Source of the DNA: WVYX01 sp039592335
Lineage (GTDB): Bacteria; Gemmatimonadota; Gemmatimonadetes; Gemmatimonadales; GWC2-71-9
DNA: 64,000 nt
Assembly: GCA_039592335.1 (NCBI GenBank)
Contig: JBDHBX010000025.1
Coordinates: forward strand, 3,002-67,001
Direction: 5' to 3'
In this document: positions 9,335 through 20,163 of the stretch, piece after piece
How positions within the stretch are numbered: the first letter of the stretch is position 1
Layout of the letters: every line of letters begins with the position of its first letter
Made by a program: the position numbers and the translations under genes
Notes under the pieces: model-generated
Databases searched by the model: none
What the model saw: only the letters and a program-made list of their open reading frames with translations
Told to the model about the DNA's origin: nothing

Positions 9335-10567
9335 TTAGAAGAACTCCTGCAGCCAGCGCTTCACCGGACCGAACAGCCGGTTGACCCCGGTGCCCCCGGC
9401 CGCATCCCCTCGCACGCGTCGCTGCACACCGTGGAGCGCCAACCCCACGGGTACCGCGTAGCGCGGCGCCTGCACACTGTCCACCAACCCACTGATGCCG
9501 CGCTCGGGAGATCCCCGTCGCACGGGCATCGCGAACACCTCACGCCCCAACTCCACGATCCCCGCGAGCTGCGCACCCCCACCCGTGAGGACGACACCGG
9601 CGGGAAGCCGCCCGCCGAAACCCGCGGTCTCCAGCCGATCGACCACGAGCCCGAAGACCTCATCGAGGCGCTCCTGAATAATATGGGCAACCAGCTCTCG
9701 TTTTGCCCCACGGACGCCCTGTCCGGGCGTCCCTGGCAGCTCGATCATCTCGTCCGGATTCACCATCGGGGTGTAGGCCACCCCCCACCGTTCCTTGATG
9801 CGCTCGGCGTCGGCCTGGGTCACGCTCAGCCCCTGAACCAGATCACTCGTAATCCGGCCAGCCGCGTAGGGAAGCGAGTCAACGTACCGCGGCTTCCCAT
9901 CGTGGAACACCGCCAGGGTGGTCGAGTCACCCCCGAGGTCGACCAGTGCGCAGCCCAGTTCCTTCTCGTCGCCCGTCACGACCGCCAGCGACGCCGCCAG
10001 CGGCTCCAGCACGAACTCCGTGACGCCGTAGCCCGCGCGCTTCACGGCACGGCGCAGGTTCTGCGCCGCCTGGGCGTGCACACCGATGAGGCACATCTCG
10101 ACCTCGAGCCGCATCCCGGTCATGCCCACCGGATCGCTGATCCCGCCCTGGTTGTCCACCTTGTATTCCTGGGCGATCGAATGGAGCAGGTCATAGCCGT
10201 CTCCCAGGCTCACGGCCCGCGCGACCTCGTCCACCCGGTCGGTGTCCTGTCGGCGAATCTCCTCTCCCGTGACCGACGCCAGTCCCGTCTCCATCTGCCA
10301 CGAGATGTTCTCCGCGGCGACCCCGCCGTACACCGACGGCACCTTCACGCCGGCCATGCGCTCCGCGTCGCGCAGCGCCCGCACAATCGAGTCGGTCGTT
10401 TCCTCGATGTCGCGCACCTGACCGTGCTTCACGCCGCCGGACTTGGCCATCCCCACACCGAGGACGCGGGCCTTGGGGAGCCGACCGTCACCCGTCGCCT
10501 CCGCGAGGACCGCACAGGTCTTCGTGCTCCCGACGTCGAGGCCAACCACCACCGCTTCGCGCTTCAT
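9335..10567 (-). CDS. ftsA: Cell division protein FtsA
   Basis: A 410-aa actin-fold ATPase that anchors FtsZ to the membrane. It has GLDVGSTKTCAV (phosphate 1), ALVDLGGDSTT (phosphate 2), the GGGAQLAG adenosine motif, an FtsA-specific 1C subdomain, and a C-terminal amphipathic helix NRLFGPVKRWLQEFF that inserts into the inner membrane. The ATG at 10567 overlaps the ftsQ stop by ATGA and fixes the start; nine further N-terminal codons in the open frame are not used. Confidence 0.97.
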   Translation of the reverse strand: MKREAVVVGLDVGSTKTCAVLAEATGDGRLPKARVLGVGMAKSGGVKHGQVRDIEETTDSIVRALRDAERMAGVKVPSVYGGVAAENISWQMETGLASVTGEEIRRQDTDRVDEVARAVSLGDGYDLLHSIAQEYKVDNQGGISDPVGMTGMRLEVEMCLIGVHAQAAQNLRRAVKRAGYGVTEFVLEPLAASLAVVTGDEKELGCALVDLGGDSTTLAVFHDGKPRYVDSLPYAAGRITSDLVQGLSVTQADAERIKERWGVAYTPMVNPDEMIELPGTPGQGVRGAKRELVAHIIQERLDEVFGLVVDRLETAGFGGRLPAGVVLTGGGAQLAGIVELGREVFAMPVRRGSPERGISGLVDSVQAPRYAVPVGLALHGVQRRVRGDAAGGTGVNRLFGPVKRWLQEFF

Positions 10568-11244
10568 GCCCGACCCCGCCGCACGACCACCCACCCGGCA
10601 AACCGGGCATCCAGCGCCTCGAACGGGCGACCGGATCGCATCAGCTGTTCACGCACGGTCCCCACCGCGTGGATCTCGTTCCGAGTGGGCGCGGCCCGCA
10701 GCAGCACCCGGTGCTCTCCCAGCTCCAGCACCACCGTCCCGCCCGCGCCGCGCCGTGCCGCGTCCACCTCCTGGAACAGAGTGGAATCGGCCGTCCGCAC
10801 CAGCGCGAGCACACGCACTACCACTGTATCCACCAGCGGCACCAACGGCAGATCGAAGCCGCTCACAGCGGGATCGTACGGGAGGGGGCGACACTCGGCG
10901 TCCAACGGTACCAGCCCTGCCGGCCCCGGCGCGAACGCGACCGGCACCTCTTCGGCAACCACGAGGCGCAGCGTCCCCGGGAGGCGGCGCTGGACCTTCA
11001 CGTCCACCACGCCGGGGATGGCTTCCGCCCGCCGCTCGATGGCGTCCGTCGGATCGAAGAGATGGTGGGCAGGCCCCAAGTCGAGGGCTGTGAGCACCTG
11101 TTCGGGCGCAAGGTAGCGCAGACCGACCAGCTCGACCTGACGCATGCGGAAGAACTCCACACGCCGCAGCGCTCGCGGCGCGAAGCCGGCCGTGGCGATC
11201 ACGACGAGCACGAGGAGACAGAACAGGATCAGCCGCCGCTTCAC
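10564..11244 (-). CDS. ftsQ: Cell division protein FtsQ/DivIB
   Basis: A 226-aa bitopic divisome protein. The GTG at 11244 overlaps the murC stop (GTGA). A short basic cytoplasmic tail VKRR leads into one membrane helix (about 5-20), then a POTRA-like domain (residues about 33-100, VELVGLRYLAPEQVL) and the FtsQ beta domain. Annotating from the frame start at 11382 would add 46 non-homologous Arg-rich residues. In the family, FtsQ binds FtsL/FtsB and recruits FtsW/FtsI. No ddl or murB lies between murC and this gene, unlike in E. coli. Confidence 0.9.
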   Translation of the reverse strand: MKRRLILFCLLVLVVIATAGFAPRALRRVEFFRMRQVELVGLRYLAPEQVLTALDLGPAHHLFDPTDAIERRAEAIPGVVDVKVQRRLPGTLRLVVAEEVPVAFAPGPAGLVPLDAECRPLPYDPAVSGFDLPLVPLVDTVVVRVLALVRTADSTLFQEVDAARRGAGGTVVLELGEHRVLLRAAPTRNEIHAVGTVREQLMRSGRPFEALDARFAGWVVVRRGRA

Positions 11245-12620
11245 GCCACTCTCCCCGCCAGGCGTCCGAGCAGGTCGCGCCCGACCTCCGTGATGTCGCC
11301 AGCTCCGAGGGTCAGTACCACGTCGCCTTCTCCCACGAGTTTCTCGAGCTTTCCGGCCAGTCGCTCGCGTTTGGGCACCCACTCGACCTTCACGCCTGCG
11401 CGCTTGGCCGCCTGCGCCACGATCTTGCCCGTCACGCCGCGAATCGGCTGCTCTCGCGCCGCGTACACATCGGTCACCACGGCCAGGTCGGCCATCGCGA
11501 GCGCGATCCCCATTGCCTCGCCCAGCGCCTGCGTGCGCGAGTAGAGATGGGGCTGAAACGCCACCACCAACCGCGCCGTCGGATACCGCTGCCGCGCCGC
11601 GGCGAGCGTCGCGGCAACTTCGGAGGGGTGGTGCGCGTAATCATCGACCACCGTCACGCCGTCGATGGCGCCCAACACCTCGAACCGCCGTCCTACGCCG
11701 CGGAACGCCGCCAGGCCTTCGAGCGCCCGGTCCACATCCGCGTCCAGCGCCAGCACCGCGCCAACCGCCATCGCGGCATTGCGCAGGTTGTGCAGCCCCG
11801 GCACCGCGAGCCGCAGTGCCACCGTGCGTCCACCTGGTAACGCGAGCGTCGCGACCGTAGCCTCCTGCTCCCGCCGAACATCCGACAACCGAAGGTCGGC
11901 ACCGTCGGCGAGTCCGACCCGCCAGGTCGCCACCTCGAGCGCGCGCGCCACCCGGCTCGCACCGGCGTCATCGGCACCGACCACGGCCCGCTGCGCGCGA
12001 CCCGCGAACTCGACGAACGCCTCCTGCAGCGCCTCCACCGACCCGTAGCACTCCAGATGATCGGCTTCCACGTTGCCCACCAACGCCACCGTGGGCTGCA
12101 GCTTGAGGAGCGCGCGGTCATACTCATCGGCCTCGACCACGAACACGTCGTCGTCGCCGAGCCGCGCATTCCCCTCCCACGCGGCGACCCGTCCTCCCAC
12201 GAGGGCGGTCGGATTGGCACCGGCAGCCGCCAACGCGTCTGCCACCATGGCGGTGGTCGTGGTCTTGCCGTGCGTACCGGCCACAGCCACCACCCTGCCC
12301 GATGCCACGACCTGCCCCAAGGCCTCGGCCCTGGGCACCACCGGGATGCCAGCCGCCCGAGCCGCCTCCAACTCGGCGTGCTGCTCCGGGACCGCCGCCG
12401 TGTAAACCACTGCACGCGAACCAGTTACATGGCTCGCGTCGTGTCCCGTCGCTATCTGGGCACCCATGCGGGCCAACTCCTCGGCGGCCGCCGGGTGCGT
12501 ATCACATCCGGTGACTGGCACCCCGCGGCGCAGCGCGATGAGGGCCAGCGCACTCATCCCTGCGCCTGCTATCCCCATGAAGTGGATGGGCCGGGGATCG
12601 TCCGGGGCGTAAAGGTGCAT
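11241..12620 (-). CDS. murC: UDP-N-acetylmuramate-L-alanine ligase
   Basis: A 459-aa cytosolic ligase that adds L-Ala to UDP-MurNAc. The N-terminal Rossmann domain begins HFMGIAGAGMSALA, typical of MurC. The ATP loop is GTHGKTTTT (115-123), followed by EADEYD, the DDYAHHPSE motif of the central domain and QPHLYSRT. Full length. The ATG at 12620 has no good Shine-Dalgarno. The 51-bp gap to murG is one of the few real spacers in the cluster and holds an AT-rich promoter-like box. Confidence 0.97.
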   Translation of the reverse strand: MHLYAPDDPRPIHFMGIAGAGMSALALIALRRGVPVTGCDTHPAAAEELARMGAQIATGHDASHVTGSRAVVYTAAVPEQHAELEAARAAGIPVVPRAEALGQVVASGRVVAVAGTHGKTTTTAMVADALAAAGANPTALVGGRVAAWEGNARLGDDDVFVVEADEYDRALLKLQPTVALVGNVEADHLECYGSVEALQEAFVEFAGRAQRAVVGADDAGASRVARALEVATWRVGLADGADLRLSDVRREQEATVATLALPGGRTVALRLAVPGLHNLRNAAMAVGAVLALDADVDRALEGLAAFRGVGRRFEVLGAIDGVTVVDDYAHHPSEVAATLAAARQRYPTARLVVAFQPHLYSRTQALGEAMGIALAMADLAVVTDVYAAREQPIRGVTGKIVAQAAKRAGVKVEWVPKRERLAGKLEKLVGEGDVVLTLGAGDITEVGRDLLGRLAGRVA

Positions 12621-12632
12621 CTTTGGGCAGCT

Positions 12633-12638
12633 AATATA
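12633..12638 (-). promoter_or_regulatory. Possible internal promoter (-10 box) before murC
   Basis: On the minus strand the murG-murC gap carries TATATT in an AT-rich patch, unusual for this cluster. The hexamer 17 nt upstream is TTTCGT, a poor -35. A start some 7 nt below the box would leave a leader of only about 6 nt, so murC mRNA could be nearly leaderless, which fits the missing Shine-Dalgarno. This is a weak call from sequence alone. Confidence 0.3.
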
Positions 12639-12671
12639 GGAGAATCGCGAAAGTTACGAAAGCCCTTGGAC

Positions 12672-13766
12672 TTAGCTCACTATGGCGAGGAGCTCGCGGG
12701 CGATCTTTTGGGCTGCGTTCGGGTGTCCCCGGGCCGCCGCCGCACGCCCCATAGCATCGAGCCGGGAGGGGTCCTGGAGCAGCCGCTGAGCCTCCTGGGC
12801 GAGCACAGAAGCGGCAATCGGGCCATCGGTGAGGTGCAGGGCCGCCCCTGCGGCGGCCAACGCCTCGGCGTTCCTCGCCTGATGACCGGCCGCGGCCGAC
12901 GAGAGGGGCACCAGGATGGACGGGAGCCCCCAGGCGCACAACTCGGCGGTGGTCATGGCACCGGCTCGGCCAACCACAAGATCAACCGCCGCATAGGCTT
13001 GCGCGATCGGATCCCAGAACGGCCTGACCATGTGGTCAGGGGGGCGATGGAATCGCTCAAACGCCTCGAACGTCGCGGGCCCGGTGCTCCAGAGCAGCGT
13101 CACCCCCTCGAGCAACCCACCCTCGAGCGCCTCCGCCACGGCCGTGTTGATGCTCCGAGCCCCCTGGCTTCCCCCCATGACGAGCATCGCGGGGGCCTCG
13201 GCATCCACCCCCAGCGCCGCGCGGGCTGCTTCGCGGCCCGGACGGGGCTCCGGCGGGGGCTCGATGGGGTTGCCGAGCTCGTGCACCGCCGTCTCGCGCC
13301 CCGGCCGCAGGTGGCGCGCCGCCTCGGGGAAGCCCAGATGAATCTGCCGTGCGCGCGACGCGAGCCAGCGCGTGGCGATCCCCGGATACGCGTTCTGCTC
13401 CTGCAGCGCGAGCGGTATGCCACGGCGGTGCGCTTGGGCCAGAATCGGCCCCGAGGCGTAGCCGCCCGTGCCCACGGCGAGCGCGGGTTGCTCGCCGTCC
13501 AGCACCCGGGCGCCCTCGCGCAGCAGGCGAGCGAGGACCACGGGCCAGCGGAAGTTGCGCCACCACGCACGACGGTGGATGGGCTCCGCGGGGAGCAGGT
13601 AGTGGCGGAACGGGCGCGTGGGCAGCAGGGAGGCTTCGACGCCGCGCGCGGCTCCCACCAGCACGGGCTCCACATCGTCCCGCTCCCGCGAGAGCGCCTC
13701 GGCCAGCGCCAGCGCCGGCATGAGATGCCCCCCGGTGCCGCCGCCGGCAATGAGGATACGCATCAT
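12672..13766 (-). CDS. murG: UDP-GlcNAc:lipid I transferase MurG
   Basis: A 364-aa peripheral membrane glycosyltransferase that turns lipid I into lipid II. It starts MMRILIAGGGTGGHL, the diphosphate loop of MurG, and has GTGGYASGP, LQEQNAYPG, GGSQGARSIN and the C-terminal GRAGAMTTAEL and AGHQARNAEAL motifs that bind UDP-GlcNAc. The ATG at 13766 overlaps the ftsW stop (ATGA). The frame is open up to 14675, but that section is the ftsW shadow. Confidence 0.96.
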   Translation of the reverse strand: MMRILIAGGGTGGHLMPALALAEALSRERDDVEPVLVGAARGVEASLLPTRPFRHYLLPAEPIHRRAWWRNFRWPVVLARLLREGARVLDGEQPALAVGTGGYASGPILAQAHRRGIPLALQEQNAYPGIATRWLASRARQIHLGFPEAARHLRPGRETAVHELGNPIEPPPEPRPGREAARAALGVDAEAPAMLVMGGSQGARSINTAVAEALEGGLLEGVTLLWSTGPATFEAFERFHRPPDHMVRPFWDPIAQAYAAVDLVVGRAGAMTTAELCAWGLPSILVPLSSAAAGHQARNAEALAAAGAALHLTDGPIAASVLAQEAQRLLQDPSRLDAMGRAAAARGHPNAAQKIARELLAIVS

Positions 13767-14895
13767 CGTCTCCTCGCCATGGTGCGGCGGTCGGCGATGT
13801 TGATGATGATGCCCGTGGTCACGAGGGAGACGAGCAGACTCGAGCGCCCGTACGAGATGAACGGCAGCGGGATACCCGTGGTGGGCACGATGGCAAGCGT
13901 CACGCCGACGTGTAGGACGGCGGCGATGCCGATCATCGCGGTGAGCCCTGTGGCCAGCAGCTTGCCGAACGGGTCGGCCGCGGTGCGCGCGACACGGAAC
14001 CCGAGCCCCAAGTAGAGCCCCAACAGCGCAATCACCAGCGCGACCCCGAAGAAGCCCCACTCCTCGCCGATCGTCGAAAAGATGAAGTCCGAGTAGGCGT
14101 ACGGCAGGTAGCCCAGCTTCTGCAGCCCTTCCCCGAACCCAACGCCGAGCACTCGGCCCGCCCCGATCCCGATAAGCGATTGCTGGATCTGCCAGCTCGA
14201 CTCGGCGACGTCGCCCCCGGCGCTCAGGAAGCTCACCATCCGCGCCAGTCGGTACTGTGCCGATACGATCTCGTGCCACAGCAGCGGCAGCATCACGATG
14301 CCCAGCAGCAGGAAGTGGCCGATGCGCGCGCCGGCGGCGAACAACACCAGACCGGCCAACAGCACCGTCACCGCCGCCGTCGATAGATCGGGCTCCAGCA
14401 GAATCAGCATCGCCACGGGGACGAGGACGACCACGAACGGCAGCAGGCCACGCTTGAACTCGCGCACCAGTGCTGCCTTCTTCACCGCGAGCATCGCCGT
14501 CCACACCACGACCCCCAGCTTGGCAAATTCCGATGGCTGGAGCGTGACCGGGCCGACAGCGAGCCAGCGGCGGGCGCCGTTCACCTCCGGGGCGATGGCC
14601 CGTGTGAACGGCAACAGCGGCACGACGAGCAGCACCACCACGACGCCCAGCAGCAGCCAGGCGTACTCCTGCCACACGTGGTAGTCAATGCGGGCGGCGA
14701 CCAGGAGCAGCACCATCCCGAGCACGGCACCGAGCAGCTGGCGCAACGCGAAGTAGCTCCCCGGGTGACCACTCTGCACCGCCCAGATGCTCGACGCGCC
14801 GTACACCGCCGCGACCCCGAACACGACGAGCGTCGCCGCGACGATCCCGAGCAGGCGGCTCTCCCACATGACGGATGGGTCGACGCGCGCGACTC

Positions 14896-14899
<4 letters not shown>
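13763..14899 (-). CDS. ftsW: Lipid II polymerase FtsW (SEDS family)
   Basis: A 378-aa polytopic SEDS glycosyltransferase of the divisome with about ten membrane segments. Family motifs include NGARRWLAVGPVTLQPSE with FAKL following, LEPDLSTA (containing the catalytic Asp region), GFGEGLQKLGYLP, FSTIGEEWGF, and the final GIPLPFISYGRSSL. The start is GTG at 14899 through a GTGA overlap with murD. Its place between murD and murG favours FtsW over RodA. Confidence 0.95.
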
Positions 14900-16235
<1,336 letters not shown>

Positions 16236-16239
<4 letters not shown>

Positions 16240-17357
16240 CGGATCTTCAGCGTCGACAGCGCGAACAGGGCGCACAGAATCCCGATGATGTAGAAGCGCA
16301 TCACCACTTTGGATTCGGGCCACCCCAGCTTCTCGAAATGGTGGTGCAGCGGCGCCATGCGGAACACGCGGTGCTGATCGGCGTACTCCCTGCCCCGCCG
16401 CTGCTTGTGCCACTTGTAAGCCCCGGTCTGCAGAATGACCGAGACGGCCTCGGCAACGAACACCCCACCCACCAGCAGCAGCAGGAACTCCGATTTCATG
16501 AGAATCGCCACGGTGCCGAACGCACCGCCGATAGCGAGGCTGCCCGTGTCGCCCATGAACACCTGGGCGGGGTGGGCGTTGAACCAGAGGAAGCCGAGCG
16601 CCGCGCCGAGCAGCGCGGCGCAGAAGATGGTCAACTCACCCGCGCCGGGCAGGTAGTAGACCCATAGGTACTCGGCGGTATCGATCCGCCCGAACAGGTA
16701 GGCGAAGATGGCGAAGGCCACCGCGGCGACCGCACTCAACCCGATGGCCAGCCCGTCGAGGCCATCGGTCAGGTTCACGGCATTGCTAGTGCCCGTGAGC
16801 ACCAACGTCACGAACGCCACGTACAGCAGCGGCGGCAACGGCAGCAGCACGTACTTGAAGAACGGCAGCGTCGTGGCGTTGGCGGGCAGGTTGTCGGCCA
16901 GGGGATAGAGCAGGAGGTACGTCCCCAGCAGGACCCCGAACGTCACCTGGCCGATCAGCTTGTGCCGCGCCACGAGCCCGCGGGACTTGCCCGACACGAA
17001 CTTGAGGTAGTCGTCCACGAAGCCGATGGTACCCAACCACAGGGTCGCGATCGCCGCCACTACCACGTAGCGGTTGTCGAGCCGGGCCCACAGCACCGTC
17101 GGAACCAGGGTGGCGATGAGGATGATCAGCCCACCCATGGTCGGTGTGCCCCGCTTCGCCTGATGCGAGGCGGGCCCCTCGGCACGGATGACCTGCCCCA
17201 CGTTGCGGTCCTTGAGACGCCGGATCACGGCCGGCCCCACCAGAAAGGCGAGCACCATGGCCGTGACCGCCGCGCCGGCGGCACGGAAGGAGATGTAATT
17301 GAAGAGATTGAACGCGATGAACCGTTCGGCCAGCGGGCTTAGGAGATGGTAGAGCAC
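16236..17357 (-). CDS. mraY: Phospho-MurNAc-pentapeptide translocase MraY
   Basis: A 373-aa inner-membrane enzyme with about ten helices that transfers phospho-MurNAc-pentapeptide to undecaprenyl phosphate, giving lipid I. Key MraY motifs are present: KRGTPTMGGL, GFVDDYLK (the DD pair), GTSNAVNLTDGLDGLA, FLWFNAHPAQVFMGDTGSL and the APLHHHFE loop. The GTG start at 17357 overlaps the end of murF by 19 nt and gives MLYHLLSPL, the usual MraY start. Confidence 0.97.
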
Positions 17358-18700
17358 GTGTCGCTATCCGGAACGAGATAGGGAATGGCGCGCTCCAGCT
17401 GCACGCCGCGCGACGCCTTGAGCAGCACGAACTCGCGTCCGTTGAGCCTCTGGCTCACACGCTCCCCCAAACTGGCGGGGTCGGCCGCTGTGATCAACCG
17501 GTCGCCCAGGGCGCCGGCGTGCCGCTCGAAGCCGGCCACGAACTCGCCGACCACGGCCACGAGCGCCGGGTCGTCCTGCATCACCCGATCGGCCATCGCC
17601 GCGTGCTGCTCCCCCGACTGCTCCCCCAGCTCGAGCATGGTGCCGAGCACCACCACCAGGGGGCGATCACCCCGCATCGCCGCCGCGGTCTCCAGCGAGG
17701 CGGTGAGCGACTGGGGATTGGCGTTGTAGGCGTCGTGCAGCACAACCAGGTCGCCGCTGCGCAGTACCTCGCAGCGTCCCGGCGGCAGCGTCAGGTCGCC
17801 CAGCGCGGCGGCCGCGGCAGACAGGTCCACCTCCAGCAACTGTCCCACCGCCAGGGCCAGCATGGCGTTGTCGGCCTGGTGCTTCCCGACCAGCGGCAGG
17901 CGCACCGGCACCCCGTTCAGCGTCAGCTCGACCCTGCCTTGCCCATCCACACCCCAGTCGTCGGGCCGTACCTCGGCGAACGCCTCCACGCCGGCCACCA
18001 CCACCCGGGTCGCGACCTCTCGCGCACGCCGTGCGAGGTCGGGTGGGATCGTCCCGACCACCGCATCGGGCACGCCGAGCAGCAACTCGACCTTCTCGGT
18101 CAGCACCCCCTCGAGCGTGCCGAAGCCCTCCACGTGCCCCACCGAGACGTTGGTCACCACGCCGTGCGTGGGCTCGATGATGTCGCGCAGCCGAGCGATC
18201 TCCCCGGGCACACTCGCCCCCGCCTCTACCACGAGCGCGTCGGCGTCGTCCGGCGCGGCCAGGATCGTGAGCGGGACCCCCACCAGGTTGTTCAGGTTCC
18301 CGTGCGTCGCGTGCGCGCTCCAACGGGTTCCCACCACCCGTGCCACCATCTCCTTCGTGGCGGTCTTGCCGTTGGTGCCGGTGACGGCGACCACGGGGCC
18401 CCCGATATCGCGTCGTCGCTCTCGCGCCAGCGCGCCCAGCGCGACCAGCGTGTCCTCCACCGCGAACGTGGCGAGGCCCGCCGGGGCCTCCGTGCCGCGA
18501 TGCACCACGGCACCGGTCGCCCCGCGCTGCACTGCCTCGGCCAGGAACGCGTGGCCATCGTACCGCTCCCCCGCCAGGGCCACGAACAGCATGTCGGGCT
18601 CGAGCGTGCGCGTGTCGGTCCCGATGCCCGAGAAGGTGAGGGCGTGCGACGACTCCGCCCCGAGCGCCTGGGCCACGCGCGCGCTGGACCAGCGGGTCAC
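17339..18700 (-). CDS. murF: UDP-MurNAc-tripeptide:D-Ala-D-Ala ligase
   Basis: A 453-aa cytosolic ligase that adds D-Ala-D-Ala to the stem peptide. Seen: SGIGTDTRTLEPDMLFVAL at the N-terminal domain, the ATP loop GTNGKTATK (108-116, with the MurF-type TK ending), NLNNLVGVPLT, HVEGFGTLEGV, and HDAYNANPQSL in the C-terminal domain. The GTG start at 18700 overlaps the murE stop (GTGA). Confidence 0.96.
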   Translation of the reverse strand: MTRWSSARVAQALGAESSHALTFSGIGTDTRTLEPDMLFVALAGERYDGHAFLAEAVQRGATGAVVHRGTEAPAGLATFAVEDTLVALGALARERRRDIGGPVVAVTGTNGKTATKEMVARVVGTRWSAHATHGNLNNLVGVPLTILAAPDDADALVVEAGASVPGEIARLRDIIEPTHGVVTNVSVGHVEGFGTLEGVLTEKVELLLGVPDAVVGTIPPDLARRAREVATRVVVAGVEAFAEVRPDDWGVDGQGRVELTLNGVPVRLPLVGKHQADNAMLALAVGQLLEVDLSAAAAALGDLTLPPGRCEVLRSGDLVVLHDAYNANPQSLTASLETAAAMRGDRPLVVVLGTMLELGEQSGEQHAAMADRVMQDDPALVAVVGEFVAGFERHAGALGDRLITAADPASLGERVSQRLNGREFVLLKASRGVQLERAIPYLVPDSDTCSTIS

Positions 18701-20163
18701 GCGATCCCCCGGGCGTGCAGCGCTTCACGCACGATCTCGCCTTCGTCAAATGGCAGACGTTCGGTGCCGATGATCTGGTAGGTCTCGTGCCCCTTGCCGG
18801 CAAGCAGGAGGCAGTCGCCCTCGTGAAGCTCGGCGATCACCTGGTGGATCGCCTCGCGCCGGTCGGTGATCCGCACGTGCGGTGCGCCTTCCATCCCCTG
18901 CTCGACCTCGTCGATGATCCGGTCGGGGTCCTCGGTGCGGGGGTTGTCGGACGTCACCACTGCGAGGTCCGCCTCGCGTGACACGACGCGCCCCATGAGA
19001 GGGCGCTTGGCCCGGTCACGATCGCCACCGGCGCCAAACAGCACGACCAGTCGACCGGCCGTCACCGGCCGCAGCGCCTGCACCGCGCGCTCCAGGGCAT
19101 CCGGCGTATGCGCGTAGTCGCGCAGCACGACGAATCCGGCGTCCACCAGACGCTCCATGCGGCCCGGTACCTGCGGCGCGGTGGCGAGGCGGGTCCCGAT
19201 TTCCCCGGGCTCAACGCCCAACGCCCATGCCGCGGCGGCCGCCGCCACCGCGTTGCTGACGTTGAAGTCCCCCATCAGCGGGGGCCGCACGGGCACCGCG
19301 CTCTCACCGAGATGCAACAGGAAGAGCGCCCCCGACGCAGCCAGGCGCACCTCACTCGCGCCGACGTCGACGTCCGTTCCCCGACCCCACCAGATGCGGC
19401 GCAAACCCGGGCGCACCGGGAGTTCCTGCCATGCCTCGTCGTCCCGGTTCACGACTTCCACCCCGCCCGGCACGAGGTAGGTCGAGAGCCGCAGCTTCGC
19501 CCGGCGATAGGCCTCAAGGTCGGGATGATAATCCAGGTGCTCGTGCGTCAGGTTGGTGTACACCGCCCCTCGCAGCGAGAGCGTCTCGAGCCGACGCTGG
19601 TCGAGGGCGTGGGACGAGGCTTCCATGACCACCCGTTCGATCCCGCGTTCCCGCAGCGCTGCGAGCACCGCCTGCAGCTCCACCGTGCCCGGCGTGGTGA
19701 GCGTCCCGTAGCCCGCGAGCGGCTCGCCCGAGCCATCGAACGCCCCCAGCGTGCCGAGCGAGCCCGCTCGTCCCTCGGCGTTGAGGAGGTGACGCAGGAT
19801 CGCCACGGTCGTGGTCTTCCCGTTCGTGCCGGTAATGGCGATCAGCTCGAGCTCGTCACCCGGTCGGCCGTACCACTCGCGCGCCACGATGCTGGCGGCC
19901 GCTCGGCCGTCCTGCACCAGGATCAGGGGAAGCTGCGCCGGCACCTCTCGCGTCACCAGCGCGGCCGCGGCACCGCGAGCGGCAGCGTCGGCCACGTAGG
20001 CGTGGCCGTCCTCGACCGTCCCCTCGACTGCACAGAACAGCGTGCCGGCGGTCACGCGGCGCGAGTCATCGGCGACGCCGGTGATCGCCGGAGCGTCGCC
20101 CGGTGGGCGGACCAGCTGCCCGTGCTCCTCCAGAGCCCGAACGAGCGCGGCGAGCCGACTCAC
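18697..20163 (-). CDS. murE: UDP-MurNAc-dipeptide:meso-DAP ligase
   Basis: A 488-aa cytosolic ligase adding the third stem-peptide residue. The ATP loop is GTNGKTTT (112-119), followed by LTTPGT, MEASSHALDQ, NLTHEHLDYH and RDYAHTPDAL. The specificity sequence DNPR (406-409) marks enzymes that add meso-diaminopimelate rather than lysine, so the organism should have DAP-type peptidoglycan. The GTG at 20163 overlaps the ftsI stop (GTGA) and excludes the 72-codon upstream frame extension. Confidence 0.96.
   Translation of the reverse strand: MSRLAALVRALEEHGQLVRPPGDAPAITGVADDSRRVTAGTLFCAVEGTVEDGHAYVADAAARGAAAALVTREVPAQLPLILVQDGRAAASIVAREWYGRPGDELELIAITGTNGKTTTVAILRHLLNAEGRAGSLGTLGAFDGSGEPLAGYGTLTTPGTVELQAVLAALRERGIERVVMEASSHALDQRRLETLSLRGAVYTNLTHEHLDYHPDLEAYRRAKLRLSTYLVPGGVEVVNRDDEAWQELPVRPGLRRIWWGRGTDVDVGASEVRLAASGALFLLHLGESAVPVRPPLMGDFNVSNAVAAAAAAWALGVEPGEIGTRLATAPQVPGRMERLVDAGFVVLRDYAHTPDALERAVQALRPVTAGRLVVLFGAGGDRDRAKRPLMGRVVSREADLAVVTSDNPRTEDPDRIIDEVEQGMEGAPHVRITDRREAIHQVIAELHEGDCLLLAGKGHETYQIIGTERLPFDEGEIVREALHARGIA

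Noticed and set aside
7910..11116. 1068-aa open frame on the plus strand
   Set aside because: It runs antisense through the M23 peptidase, ftsZ, ftsA and ftsQ genes. Frame openness reflects GC-rich third positions, not coding.
12057..14015. 652-aa plus-strand frame
   Set aside because: Antisense to murC and murG, both clearly real.
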